Part shown: piece after piece, positions 9,975-22,080 of the stretch
Layout of the letters: each line of letters starts with the position of its first letter
Position numbering within the stretch: position 1 is the stretch's first letter
Assembly (NCBI GenBank): GCA_037974965.1
Contig: JBBPFI010000001.1
Span: forward strand, 2,852,001-2,916,000
Origin: Dacryopinax spathularia
Taxonomy: Eukaryota > Basidiomycota > Dacrymycetes > Dacrymycetales > Dacrymycetaceae
DNA: 64,000 nt
Direction of reading: 5' to 3'
Program-made: the position numbers and the translations under genes
Notes under the pieces: generated by a model
The model's input: the letters and a program-made list of their open reading frames with translations, nothing else
What the model was told of the DNA's origin: nothing
Databases searched by the model: none

Positions 9975-12482
9975 TTACGTTTTAGGATATAAGGGGAACT
10001 GCTGAGTTGGTGGTATAGGGGAGCTGGACGTTCGGCCAGCAGTCGTTCTCATATGCGGAGGTAGCGCAACCGCCGGCGTCTGACCTGAATACATCCACCC
10101 TTGAGAACTTGCAGGGGCTGGCGCTGAGACGCGAGTCCCGTTCTGCGTAGTCGAAGCATACGTGGCAGACGGCCATGAAGCTGTTCCAACTCCATAAGGG
10201 TATCCAGCGAAATTAGCATAGCTTTGAGCTGATGCCCCAAAGCCCGCGTACACAATTGTTGCGTAAGGTTGACCGTTAGCAGCGTAGGCAGTTGACGCGG
10301 TTGAGGGATACGACGCATACCCCGGTCCACCCATCTGGAGGCTGCCGTACTGTCCAGCGGAATACTGGTATGTTGCAGCAGCAGCAGGAGTATATCCGTT
10401 AAGCCGCGGCACGTAACGTTGTTGGCTTGCCGAGGGCGATCCGTACGCTGTCTGACCAGCCGTGTACGAGTCGGGCGAGGCATTGGCACTAATTCGGACT
10501 GTCGAGTTGTCTTTCAGGGCGGTCGAATTTGGCCGTAGAATCCCTCTATATCCCGATACGGGCTCCAGAGGAAGGGCTTTCCCAAGTTTGTTCAAGGCGG
10601 CCAAGCGGGGTACCACGACAGGCCGGCCGGAGTTTGAGGAGGATCGGGGTTGCCAGTCTACGAGTGCAGAGAGGTTGGCTTGGACAGCCATTGCTGTGTG
10701 ATCAGGGACGACTTTCAGTCATGTACATGATTCGCATAAGAACTGACCTACCAAGCTGCATCTCAACGGAGTCGTCCGAGAGCTTTGAATCGGTGCGTAA
10801 ACGGGAGTCTTGCAACGCGCGGAGAAGCTGTAAAGCGCGGGCATTGTCGTCCAGGAGCTGGTCAATTTCAATCACGTCTTCCCCGAGCACCGAATCAACC
10901 TCTTGAAGCAAGCTGTTGTCCAAGAGAGCCGGATCCACCGGTAAACTCATCGAAACCGACGGCAGGGAGATGGCGACGTCAGAGGTGGTCGTCTCCGACA
11001 GGCTTAGAGCTTCGCGACAATCATCTGTGTCTTCCTCCAGCTTGCGGCGCTTCAGTCTTTCGTTCCCGTCATCCGCAGCCTCCCTCTGGCGCTTCTGTAT
11101 CTTGATGGTATCTCTATCGACTTTTCCGGTACGACTCTTCCTGCCTCGTGGAGCAGGCTTCACCTCGCGAACGAGCCGGAAGGCCGGCCAGTGTCTCTTC
11201 TCCCATCTGCGAAACGACACAGCCGACTGATGTGCGAGTAAACTTTCGTAAGGGTCCACGAGCGCGGCGTCCGTTGCGTATGAAGGTGAGAAAGAGGCAA
11301 ACGGATCATACGGCAAGCGTTTGACTACCGCGTATGAGCAGATCGACGCATAAACATAGCAACGAGACACGCACCGACAGGTAACGACTCCGCCGGCCGC
11401 GGTTTGCTAGATCGCTGCTGGACAAGAGATGACAAAGCGGGCAGCTCGGATGGCTGCAGCGCTTGACTGGCCACAACGGCCACAGTCTCTGCTTGGCCTA
11501 GGGAGATGACGATCAACGCCAAACGTTGCGCGGGAAATCACTGATATACATACCGACAGCCAGATTCGCGACTTCTTCCTTTGACAGCTTGGCGGCTGAC
11601 GAAAAGTATGTACCTGCCGGCCCCAGCTGCTGGAAAAGGGCATAATAGCGGTCACCACTTGCAGCTGGTAAATGGCCAGTCAGGGCGATTTGGGGCATCT
11701 GGGTGAGCTTCTTCACGTACGCGACAATTCTTTCCCGACCACTTCCAGGTCAGTCCGACGTCCCGAAACGGCTCCTTTGGACTGAATAAGCTGAAGCAGA
11801 GATTGGTTGAGCAAGTCGCAGAACTTCTTCGTCCGCTCGGAGACCGCTGTCTTGCGGCGCGATTTCGGCGCAACGCTTTTGATAAAATTCTGTGAGGCCC
11901 TCTAAAACAGCATATGGAGATCAGCGTCACATTCTTCTTGAGTGTAAGACACGCACGTGGATATGGCGAAGTGATACGTCGTTAGATTGCTCGAGCAAGG
12001 AACGCAAAGAAGAAGAAACTTCGTGCTGATCTGAACTTGACTGGCTGAATACCGAAGCCGCGACATTCACAGGCTGATCAAGCAAACCATCGGCATCAAC
12101 CCTGCGAAATCAGAGTCAGCTCGCAGCATGGAAGTCCCGACAGAACCTACTTCTCCAGCAGTTCCAAAACCATCTGGGCTTCTTCCGGGGACATCAGGAC
12201 TAGAACCTCGTTTTCGTCCCCCTGAATGATGTGGTGCTCCAGCCGTATTTCTGCATTGTGGGAAGATTGTTGCTGTGAGCCAGAAGAACTGATCTGTGGT
12301 GTGTGTTCCGGCACGTGTTGATCGTTGACCTCATCTTCTTGCTTGGCACCCTCTGTAGGTTCACTGGAGTGCGCCAGCTTTGGCTTCCTGCCTCTCTTGC
12401 TCGGTACTTTGGTTGGAGCAGAGCCATTGCCGTTCAAAGCAGCATTAGCCGATGGAGCTGCAGACCGAGTCGCCCTCTGCAT
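9975..12482 (-). CDS. Uncharacterised, probably nuclear protein (731 aa)
   Basis: Seven exons join in frame: 12482-12151, 12101-11957, 11901-11743, 11698-11554, 11497-11375, 11324-10752 and 10693-9975, introns 44-58 bases. I do not recognise the family. Residues 20-40 contain SKRGRKPKL, an AT-hook-like basic patch. Residues about 90-110 are acidic (ENEVLVLMSPEEAQMVLELL). A helical middle follows, with RSLLEQSNDVSLRHIH and DRYYALFQQLGPAGTYFSSA. Then come a basic, probably nuclear-localising stretch with RGRKSRTGK and RLKRRKLEE, and an acidic segment (VLGEDVIEIDQLLDDNARAL). The last 230 residues are rich in Tyr, Gly, Ala, Ser and Pro, so low complexity. The layout suggests a chromatin- or transcription-associated factor, which is inference only. 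It shares a 260-base promoter with mL43. Confidence 0.7.
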
Positions 12483-12742
12483 AGTGTACAGAGATTATAT
12501 AGAGGTTGTATGATCACAGGCGATGGGCGCTCGCTGTCCTCGAGTCCCTATGTGAATCGCGTCGCGTCGCGTTACGGATGAGAGCCGGTTTGAGAGACGG
12601 AGGAAGAGGACGGGCAAACGACGAGAGACCATAAGGGTCGCACAGTGGCGCAACTCTTTGATTCCGTCTTCTGCAACACAGCCACATCTTCCCTGCCGAC
12701 TTTCCCGCACGACGACCCCAAGCCAGATCTCCCCTAAACAAC

Positions 12743-13271
12743 ATGGCAACACCAGCAATAAAGGCCTCCTCATCCGTGGTAGTTGCCTTACCGCGATCGA
12801 CAAGGCATCAGGTATTTCGAGGATCAGTCCGCTCCAAACCGGGTCACGCCATTTTCATACCACAAATACGCAAGCTCATCTTCGAATATTGCGACCACTG
12901 GGTCTCCAGCGGGCATGCACGCACTTGGCTTCTGAACAATGTCGAGAAGCTCGCGACAGCCAATCCGCATGTGGAAGTCGTTGTGCAAAGACGGTCGTAC
13001 AAGCACCCTATCGTTCGCGGATACTACTGTACTTCTCGGTTCCATGACCACGGACTTCAGAGGTGGCTGACGCTTCCGGGCAGTGAATGGACGAGACAAG
13101 GTGATCGCCCTTAATGGTCTGGAGCCCACCGGCATTGCGGAGAAGGTGAAATTATTGCTGGACTCGTCCGGTGCAAAAATCAAGCCTCTCAGGAAGCCAG
13201 TTGAGAGTACGACAGAGAGTGTACGGGGTATTTGGAGCGGGATGCACGTCGAGAAGCCAATAGAGATATGA
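12743..13271 (+). CDS. MRPL51: Mitochondrial large-subunit ribosomal protein mL43 (yeast MRPL51 type)
   Basis: Two exons, 12743-13028 and 13084-13271, split by a 55-base intron, give 157 residues. Diagnostic segments are FIPQIRKLIFEYCDHWVSS, NPHVEVVVQRRSYKHPIVRG and, after the intron, LNGRDKVIALNGLEP and KPVESTTESVRGIWS. These match the thioredoxin-like L51/S25/CI-B8 fold family, and mL43 is imported into mitochondria and built into the large ribosomal subunit. The first 25 residues carry an extra stretch (VVVALPRSTRHQ) that could be a retained 42-base intron, since GTGGTA..CATCAG borders lie there; removing it also keeps frame. The call itself is firm. Confidence 0.9.
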
Positions 13272-13711
13272 CAATCGCTGTCTAGTGAGGTATGTTTGCG
13301 CAATTAGTCTCTCCGCGACTCGCAGCCCACTACATCTGCAGATGCATGTTGTATAGCTTCGTATGAATGCTGCTGGAACAAACGGCAGCCACGCTTGCAT
13401 ATTGGATTGTGCTACGTTTTTACGCCCCGCGCTAAGGGAACCGAGGAATTGTAGGCCTGATATTGGGGTTGTGTCGTCCGCAGATACAAACCTCCGCCTG
13501 GCTTAATGAGGACGAATTGTACTGTTCTATGTCTGGTAGTCGTTTGATAACAACGCACTGGTCATTGATCACCGAAAGAAACATTTGGAACGATGGGAAA
13601 TTCTATAGCCCCCTATGCGCACATATACAAAGGCCTCGCATTACAAAATATGGCTACAGACAAAGCAGGCACGTACTCCACGCAAAAATGTAGGCAAGCA
13701 GGTTCGCATGC
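13272..13711. other. Convergent intergenic region mL43 / RhoGAP
   Basis: A 440-base gap between two 3' ends. I see no open frame with conserved sequence, no RNA gene and no repeat. It probably contains both polyadenylation regions. Confidence 0.5.
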
Positions 13712-16707
13712 TCATACGTCACTGCCAGCGGTGATTTCGGAGTCTGCAGCGGTTGCTTCCCCAGAGGTTTCAAGGGAAAAGGAAGTTCTGGTTGACTCGA
13801 ATGACTCGGCTGTCACAGGCGTATTGGCTGTTGATGCCGACTCCTGCTCCGATGTTGGGATATGCGATGGAAGGGAGGTAGCAACGCTTAGTGGGCTAGT
13901 TCGATGACTTCTTATGGATGTAGAATATCCTTTGGTCGGACTGGCGGTCAGTGAACTTTTGAACGACTTTGGCGATGCATCTGCAGACCGGGTTGCCACA
14001 GGTGGCACCTCGCGGAGGTTTGATTCACTCGCAACTCGCCGCGGGACGTCGTCCGTAGCATCGGCGGCTATGGAGGCCGGATAGGCCGAACGAGCGGTAA
14101 TGTCGTTGTTGGATCCAACATTGCGGACGCTGCCGGCGATATGAACACTCGCTGTAGTCGCTGTGGAAGGTGCAGACGAGTACTCCTTCTCTCGTGGCGG
14201 GATAAGGACGAAGGTGCTGTGCTCCGTTCCGTACGGATTACCACGTGGACCGGCCGCCGGAACTTCGTTCTCCGGTTTAGATGGAAGTGGCGGTGACCTT
14301 GGACGAGCAGGAGAAGGGGCTGCTTGGTCGGAGAAAACCAAGGGTGCGAAGGTAATCAGGTCCTCCATTAAAGTATCCTGCGATAATGTGAGGCACGGGA
14401 GACGGGGGATTGTTGAAGATGCCCGTACTTTAGCGATACTAAGGCTGAGAACGTCTCCGTTCCTCGGTATTTCGTCTTCTCCAAAGATCACCGGGCCAAA
14501 AATGACTGAGAGATTTTTCGCGTCCATTTTGTTCTGCTGGCTGCAGCCCGCAACCCTTGCGAGGTGATCAATGAGGACCCGCAAGGTGGCCTGGTGTACC
14601 GGAGGAAGCCTGCGAAGTCTTGACTTCAGCATAAAAAAGCCATTAGCGATGTGCTCATCTGTGCTCATCGTTAGATATGGATAGGGGCGGCTTTTTGAAT
14701 GATGCGTACCCCGTTTTTCGCTGTACTGGATGCGGTCGGCAAGGGGATAGCGGAATACAGGTTCCGGTAGCTCCCGCAGGTACAGCTGTCGAACCATCTG
14801 GACTCAGTCTCGTTCCGCACGAGAGAAAATGGGTCAAGCACCTTCAGGAGTGAGCATATTGTGTAGACATCGTCCACAGCGGAATTGAACTCAAATACGG
14901 ATTCGTCCCGTTCTATCTTGTGCATAAGCTGCAACAGGTCTGAGTCAGATGAGTGGTGCTATTGGAGACCAAAACATCACCTCCTGTACAGTGGCGTGCC
15001 GGCCGGATACCTGTCAAGCCGTGAGCAAGGGGAGCACTGTTCAGGCCGAGGGGACGGTTGCCCACCCGATAAATCCCTTCCAATTCCAGACCTTGCAACA
15101 CATTAGTATTTACAGTAATGTGATAATCTCACCAGTGCTTACCGCGCTCTTCCACCTCTCGTATACACTTGATAACGAGACCTGGAGCCTCACCATCTGG
15201 CAAACCCCTTGAAGTGGCGTAATCCACAAGGCTGACTCCGAAGATCAAATCGTGACACTCTCCTACGACGTAATTCTCGTATAATACTCTCTTTGGAAGA
15301 GTCTTTGCTACAGCAGTCGCTGCACCGGCGCGAACTAAGGAAGCTGAGGGAACATATCACAGACGTGTATAAAGCCATTGGTCGTCCACTCACCATCTTT
15401 CCCTGAGTTAACAATCCCTAGGCTATTGCGCAGATCTCGCGCCAGGGAGGCATTGGCCGTTGCCGTAGCCTCTAGGCTATCTCCATATCTGGAAACAGCT
15501 TGTTTGACAGCCTCGGCCGATTCTCTCACGAACTCTTCTAGGCTCGTATACCCAGCGAGTAAGATCTTCTCCCTGCGCAGCCGAAGAGTCTCTAAACGGA
15601 AGACACCTTTCCGGTATTCCTTGTCAGCTTCCTCCGCTTCGCGTTTTGCTTTCACTCCCCGCATCGGCCCAGATCCTCTCTCATTGTTAGGCAGAATGGA
15701 AGCATCTTTAACGATAGGCCCATTTGCATCCTTGCCCTCTCTTCGCTCATTGAGGAAGCTTATCAGCTGACCGAATTGCTTTTTGCCATGTTGCGCAAGA
15801 TCAGACAAGCCCCCAGATGCAGATGGAGAACGTGCACGCTGCATAGGCGCTGCCACAGAAGGGGGCAGCGGCGTAGGCGAAACTGCTTGCGGGGCGGGGC
15901 CTGATCCCCCAGCGAAAGAGGAGCCGCTGGCGGACGAAGGGGAGACAGGATTGGCAAGAAGCTGTTTCTGCATCTCGATGGCGCGTTCCTGAGCACGATG
16001 GTCCTACCACAGTGTGAGGATGTTGTGTCCTGTTTACCTGAGATCGCGGATGAATGCACACCTCCATGTCCTGGCACCGCCTCATATAGGTGCGCCGTAA
16101 CCGCGGGAGCGTGCCCTCGGCCATGTCGTGATATTGCTGATAGCTCTCTTTGAGGTCCTCCTTGATGCGTTTGCGTGTACGCTCCTGAGTCTCCTGGGAG
16201 CTGGTAAGAAGTTTGAACAAAGGTAACAGGGGCAGCACTCGCTTTAAATGAGCTCAGGGGTCCAAGAACATCTTGCTTGATAGCATGGATGAACGCATTA
16301 CGAGTTGCCGTCTCGCGCTCCAGCTCTCCCAAGACCTCTCGCCATGCTAGTCGCGTGGAGCTCGTTTCAATGCGACTATGATAGAAGAACTGTCAGAGCG
16401 GTGACAGTGATCGTGAACACGTCGCCCGCACTCTAACTGGCTGTCTACGGCCTTAACACGACTGAGAAGCTTCAGCAAGGCATCCACGCTAGCGAGGAGT
16501 CAGAACAGAGCTCTAGGTACACTACAGAACACGCACTAGTTCTCTTCAAGCCTTGCTCTTTATGGGTATTTCAGTCTTTTGTTTGGGCGCCTATTATGGC
16601 ATGACGCACCGCTCTTGAAAGAAGGAAATATATGAATCGCCGAGGACCTTGAGATGATGATCGAACCAATTGACAAGTGTGCTCTGCTGTGCAGAATCGT
16701 TGGTCAT
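13712..16707 (-). CDS. F-BAR and RhoGAP domain protein (RGD1-like)
   Basis: A multi-exon minus-strand gene from ATG 16707 to a stop at 13712. Exon 1 (16707-16610) encodes NWFDHHLKVLGDSYISFFQER, the start of an F-BAR domain. The next exons give VDALLKLLSRVKAVDSQL, then ELERETATRNAFIHAIKQDV, then TRKRIKEDLKESYQQYHDM and MRRCQDME. After a Pro/Ser-rich insert the F-BAR domain ends with EADKEYRKGVFRLETLRLRR. The RhoGAP domain follows: FGVSLVDYATSRGLPDGEAP, then GLELEGIYR|VSGRH (intron in the arginine-finger loop, Arg present), LYLRELPEPVFRYPLADRI and MDAKNLSVIFGPVIFGEDE. The C-terminus of about 200 residues is Ser/Thr-rich. F-BAR plus RhoGAP is the RGD1 arrangement; such proteins curve membrane and turn off Rho GTPases at growth sites. 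Some inner exon borders are approximate. Confidence 0.87.
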
Positions 16708-17164
16708 GGTAGCACCAACAGTCCTCTCTAGATGGGCTCTCTGGATAGGCCTATGTATTTGGTTGAGCAGATGTGCGGCAACTGATGAGGATGATGTTGT
16801 ATGTTGATGCAGCCGGAGCCTCGTATGCGTCGGAATCCGTCCGTTCGATATGTTAGACGCCACGTGGGTCAGGGTCCTTTCCTTGCTTATGACGCGTTCC
16901 AACAATCCCCGCTGCTTCCATTCCCGGCGGCTTCGGTACTAATAAGGGGCAACGAGACACGGGCCGGCGCCTATCTGATAACTTCTCATACCATTCTTAG
17001 TCAATGCATGTCCCGGCTCGTCCTGTTGGCGATATGGACGATACTCTATCGACATCTCATCTGAAGTCTCTTGTACCTCAATACGTATCATGACGGGCGA
17101 GGGAGGCGTGTGTGGTTGGGAGACACAAGTCTCGTCCACGGCACCGATTCCCACTTGCCCTCAG

Positions 17165-18607
17165 TCACCAACCCAGTTGCTCATACGTCCAGCCGTAAGT
17201 CAGTGCGCCAGGATATTGACACAGATGTTTGCCTTCATCCAGCTTATTCAAGGCCTGGATGTCTCCTGCATCGAGTTTGGGCAACTAAACACGCTGTGAG
17301 CCCTGAAAACGCTGTCCTAAGAAAAGGCTGCCGACCATTAGATTGGCCTTCTGTCTCTCCACACTCGTGCTCTTGGGCAATACACTTATTCCTCGGTCGA
17401 GCACCCAAGCGAGCGAGACTTGTGCCGGAGAGGTGCCGTGCTTCTCAGCGATCCTCTTCACCTCCGGATGATTCTGCACCGGGGCATAACCTCAGAAAGC
17501 GTCAGCAAATAGACGGGGATGAGCTGGGCAGCCGAGCTTCATACCAGTAGCAGCATAGCCAGTAACGTGAATCCCCTTGTCCTCGCAATATTTCTGTAGC
17601 TCGAACTGCGCGCAAAGCGGGTGGATCTCGATCTGATTCACGGCCGGCACGACCTTGGCGCTCTTCAACAGGACCTCGAGCCTGCTAGCGAGTGACTTCG
17701 GATTGATGAAAGCCCGGAGGGACACTCACGTCTTGATGGAAAGGTTCGACACGCCGATGGCCTTGACCTTACCTGTGCCCAAAAGCTTCTCCATCTCGGC
17801 CCAGGTCTCGACATAATTGGGATGTTCTAGGACCTTGAAATTGCCATCGTTGACTGGATCCGGGTATTCATCTGCTTCCCATGAGCTAGCCGTTATGTCA
17901 CTTCCACTTGACACGACATGCCACTGAATTCGAACGCCATGGGCCAATGCATCAGGTACTGGTCACCGCAATTTGGCCGTAAACAGCGATGAATACGGAA
18001 CGGAAAATAAGAGGCAGACCAGGTCAAAGTACTCCAGCCCAGAGTCCCTCAAGCTCATATCCAGCGATTCCTTAACGCAAGCATGGTGATTGTTCCTATT
18101 TCGCATCAGCAGCTCTGCACAGGCAGATTTAAAGAGGAAGTACGGGAGCTTGGTGGTGATAAACAGCTCCTCCCGCGGAACACCTGATTCCCTCACCGCC
18201 TCTCCGACGTGCCTCTCGGTGTGATAGCCTGAAGCACATAAGCAACCTTAGCCCCCAGAATCGCGCAAGTAGTACATACTGTACGCGGTATCTATGTGCT
18301 AGCCGCTTTTTGGTGAGACCCGGATCCTCACGGGAGGTCAAAGAGATCAAAGACGTACTCTGTATCCCACCTATAGACGAGCCGTGAAAAACATGCGCTC
18401 CGTGTAGCCAGTGGTCTCACTTGTAATGCGCTAAGAATCCAGGCCTTGGACGCGCTCTGCAGATCTGCAGTTGGGCCAGCGTACGTGCCTAGCCCTGGCG
18501 GATACGCAATCTCAGAAGAGCATTCTACTAGCGGCCAAAAGATGAGGAGCACCAATCATAGGCATCTTCTGTCCTGTGTTCAGCGTGGTTGTCGTAACCT
18601 GGGACAT
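17165..18607 (-). CDS. Aldo-keto reductase
   Basis: Eleven exons linked by ten short introns form a protein of about 320 residues starting with MSQVTTTTLNTGQKMPMIG at 18607 and ending ALTYGWTYEQLGW at 17165. The AKR catalytic tetrad is present: Asp in GYRHIDTAY, Tyr in YHTERHVGEA, Lys in LFITTKLP and His in YLMHWPMAF. Further family motifs are KAIGVSNLS, PAVNQIEIHP, and the cofactor loop VLPKSTSVERQKANL, which binds NADP(H). The usual YGNE around the Tyr is YHTE here. The length and motifs fit fungal AKRs that reduce sugars, aldehydes or alpha-keto esters; substrate cannot be told. The exon joins GYR|HIDTAY and FEF|TDEYPDP restore conserved sequence, so the gene appears intact despite its fragmented look. 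Confidence 0.85.
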
Positions 18608-18864
18608 CCTCTTTCCCCGAAATCCTGTCAGGCAAAGCAGAGCGGGCGAAAAGGGAGCGCAGACTTTGCCAGCAGTCCGCTGCTCGCTATCAATATAGTG
18701 TTTCTTCCAGGTCATGTGATGGGCACTGCTGCAGAGTGGAGGTAGTCGGGACGCGCAGAAGGGGCAAATGAGGTACTTCCTCCATCATATCCATACTTCC
18801 TGAAAATTCACGTGGCCCACATCGTACAACATCCCTCCTGCCGTCATCATTGTACAGTCGGAAA

Positions 18865-20689
18865 CTAAAGACGGGGCACATACAAGGCCTGTGCCCCCCC
18901 CGTTCTGTCCAGCCCGGCACGCGACAATAAATCTTCCTGGGGAGCTTCATCCTCGTCGTCCTCATCTCCACTGTGGACCCGCTCAGGAGCCCCTTCGTCC
19001 CCAGCTCCGGTACCCAACCCAAGGCCCCAACCCCCCTGTACCACCCCGAGCCCCACGGGTATCGTGCTTCCTACTGCAAACGCTCCAACTCTAGGCGTAT
19101 CTTCCATCTCGCCATCTCCTTCTCCTTCAAAACCGCGTTCCCCGTCGTTAGACGAATCTTCCTCCCGCCATTGGAAAGACTCCGCATAGTGCTTAGAAGC
19201 GATGCGCCCGCGACGATCACGTGGGCGGGAGAGTGACGCTGACGAGAACGAAGGAAGGGAAACTGGTGACTGATAGGCGTACTGACCATGTAGCGGCCGG
19301 ATGGAGGGCGAGAAGGCCCGCAGGAGAAGGTGGGCTGTCGTTGGAGGGTCATGGAGCTGACTCGCGGACGAGGAGATGATCACGAGCAACCTTTGGAGGA
19401 GGTTTAGCGCACTGAACTAGGCAAACTCTAGGGGGAAAAGCAGCTTACATTTGCTGGAACTTAGGCCCCCACTGCGCGTTCTTCTCAAAATCCCGGCTCT
19501 TCAGATATGTCAGTAATTTGGGGTATAATCCGTCTAGGACTCGATCCCGAAATGCGTGCAGGACGAGCATGCGCACGTCAACCCTATTTGCGGGCGCGGG
19601 GACGGCGACGTCCTCGTCCGTGGTGTCCTTTGCTCGCTTCGTGCCCGACCTTAGGCCCTTGAGCAGTGGGTCTGTCTGGAAGGGAAGGAACACGCCTTCG
19701 ACATAGGGTAGCACCTGTCCGTAGAAGAAGCCCCATTTGTCCACCAGCCGGGCGAGGAGCTTATCCCCCTCAAGCGCATGCAGACCGGCGTTGAGCGTAA
19801 CCATACCCGTGCTGACCAGCTCGTTCAAATCGGCCTCCATCATCTGCATGACCTTGCTGGGACTGCGCGAGATAGCGCCATGCAGGTGTGCGCGAACCAG
19901 GACGTTGAGATCTTCGATAGGGCAGCGGAGGGGTTCGCCATTGAACAGAGGTAGGACGTGTACGTGGAGCAGGGGCCAAGGTTCGCCTTGGGCTGCGAGC
20001 TGCGCTTGAGAGGCAGAGAGCGAGAGGGGCGCCAACTGTGACCCAGGTTGCGGGGAGAGGGCGAGAGAGAGAGAGGTAGAGGAGGCGAGCGGTGCGCCAA
20101 GATGGGGTAATGTGATGTGATGTGACGAGTGAGAATGGGAGTGTGGCAGGCTCAATTGTGGGGAGGAGGGGAGGTGTGGGAGGAACCCAAGCCTGTCGAG
20201 CTCGCTTCGTAGGTGCTTGGTGTCGTAGTTCCGCAATGACTTTTGAGGCGACTTTTGTGGCGCGGGAGAGGACGCACTGTCCCGAAGAAGAGAGTGGGAT
20301 GATGCATAAGAGCCATCGGGTCGTGACGACTGAGAGCGGGTGGGCTGAAATGGGTGAAAGGAGGAAGAGGAGGACGATGAAGAAGGAAGAGGTGCGAGGG
20401 ACGAAGAAGGCGCGTCCACCGTCTGACCGCGAGCAAGCGGTACGGGAGTTCTGCGAGCCTTTGTGAGGAGCCTATGTTCTGGCAATGGTGAAGCCGAGCG
20501 AGAGTTGGAGGCATTCTGTCTGATCACTGGTCGTGCTGTGTCGCTCGACGCCCGCGAGCGGAACTCGGGCGGTGTGTGTCCGGTGATGGGAAGGGCGGGA
20601 AGGAAGGGCAGTTGCGAAGGTGAAGGCGGCCTCGGGACTGGCGGAGGGAGCGGAGACGTTGCTCGGTTTGAGGTGCTTTTTGACTTCAT
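18865..20689 (-). CDS. HbrB/PRR5-family TORC2 subunit (BIT61-like)
   Basis: Two exons, 20689-19449 and 19390-18865, with a 58-base intron, give 588 residues. The N-terminal 220 residues are Ser/Pro/His-rich and disordered. The HbrB core (about 260-440) contains PLFNGEPLRCPIEDLN, DLNELVSTGMVTLNAGLHAL, LLARLVDKWGFFYGQVLPYV, EGVFLPFQTDPLL and VRMLVLHAFRDRVLDGLYPK, matching PRR5/PRR5L, Bit61 and Aspergillus HbrB. These proteins are stable subunits of TOR complex 2, which controls actin polarity and membrane-stress signalling. The start at ATG 20689 (MKSKSTSNR) is preferred to an upstream in-frame ATG at 20794, which lacks conservation. The C-terminus is acidic. The promoter region holds a cluster of AACCGGTT-type sites, described separately. 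Confidence 0.9.
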
Positions 20690-20837
20690 GTTGCCCTGTG
20701 CTGGTTGTATGCTGCAATAATAACTCACGCGTCGTGTTCCCCGCACCACGCCGTTTCTACACTCTGAGTCCGCTAATTGGTGGCTGTGCAGCATGCCACG
20801 TGTAATCCTTGACGCGGACTAGGGTCCAACCGGGAAC

Positions 20838-20884
20838 AACCGGTTATCAAGCAACAATCACCGGTTAGTAGCACATAACCGGTT
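20838..20884. promoter_or_regulatory. Cluster of three ACCGGTT sites (CP2/Grainyhead-type consensus)
   Basis: AACCGGTTA at 20838-20846, CACCGGTTA at 20859-20867 and AACCGGTT at 20877-20884 lie within 47 bases, about 150-195 bases upstream of the HbrB start. AACCGGTT is the known consensus of CP2/Grainyhead-family factors, and the family exists in fungi. A half-like AACCGGG precedes at 20828. Which gene is controlled is inferred from position only. Confidence 0.5.
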
Positions 20885-20889
20885 GCAAA

Positions 20890-22080
20890 CAAGGGGGGGT
20901 CTTGGAAAAAAACTTTTTTCGAAAATTCTTATTTTTGCTCATTTAGCTTAACGTGATTTTTTCAAAGCCTCAATCGGAGCCGATCTTCACAAAACATGAC
21001 CTCATGTCAGCCAACTTACAGTCCATGGTGTTCTTTCCACATTTTCAACTTGTCCAATACCATGCAAGCCTCACTAAGATTTTTGCAGCTCCATTGCATC
21101 CACATAGCAAGGAGCAGCAAAGATGGTGCTATGGTGCAACTCACCTCTTGATGCCTAGCCTGCAAGCCTTGAGTATCAGTCACAGTGATGTCCTGATCTA
21201 TATCTATTGCTCTGCATGGTACCTCTTCAAAGACCGGCATAACAGTAACACAAACCTCACTATCAGCTCTATGATCATAGCCGTGCAATGGTGGAACAGT
21301 TTCCGTCTTGTAAGGCTGACCGTGCAGTATCTTGGCATGGTAGTTCGCATTCTGCTCTTTCTACCACACAATGTCTCTTTGAGGATCGCAATGGCAAGCC
21401 GTTCAGAAAGCAGTGTACAAATAGACAGAGGAAAAGAGATTAAAACTGAGAGGGCATTGATGATGTAATAACTGATAATTCACCATTGGCTGCAGAGAGA
21501 GGACCATGAGACACTGCCATATCGATCTGTGTATCAATTGCCATACACCATCTTCAACTGACAGAATGATTCTTCAACCATGTCTAGTAACACCCGCAGA
21601 GTCAAGCATTTCTTGTACTCTCCAGATATCACAGTACTCACTATCTTGTTGATGCACTCCAATCTCAAGTCCAACGCTACCAAGCCCCGCTTGTTCAAGT
21701 CTATATTAACCATGAGTATCAGTTTGGGCAAAGAGCATGCATGTAGCATCATAATTCCATGATTGCCCAGTGATGGCCGACCTATGATGTAGTGTAGATC
21801 ATGCATGAATGCCTAGGCGGTGCTTTTGCTGCCAGAATGCCCGAGAGAATGTTTGGAGAAGCAGCACATTGTCACAGATATGAAGGTCAGTGTGCACAAA
21901 AAATATGAGATTAAAGCAGTGTGGTTGACCTGAGGAACATGTCTGGATGGCAGCAAGGACTCTGATATAGTCTAAAAAATGTACATGTCCGTGGCAGTGA
22001 GCTACTTGTGAGGAAAAGATCGGGCGTTCATGAGGACCACTTAACTTTGCCGAAGAGGTATAAATTAGCTTTCATTGGCG
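20890..22080. other. Gene-poor, AT-richer island
   Basis: About 1.2 kb with base composition unlike its surroundings: the lines at 21001 and 21421 hold roughly 42 and 32 percent GC, while neighbouring coding lines are well above 50. It begins with runs of G, A and T near 20890-20940. Two open frames occur (plus 20953-21468, minus 21534-21806) but neither shows a domain I know, and no terminal repeats or target-site duplications are evident. It may be a decayed mobile-element remnant or simply a non-coding spacer. From 22080 to 22714 there are only short frames and the PHO85 promoter. Confidence 0.4.

Noticed and set aside
17071-17550. 159-codon plus-strand frame
   Set aside because: It lies antisense to the last aldo-keto reductase exons, which have matching motifs on the other strand.
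20953-21468. 171-codon open frame in the AT-rich island as a transposase or other gene
   Set aside because: No catalytic motif, no similarity to any family I know, and no terminal repeats; described only as an island.
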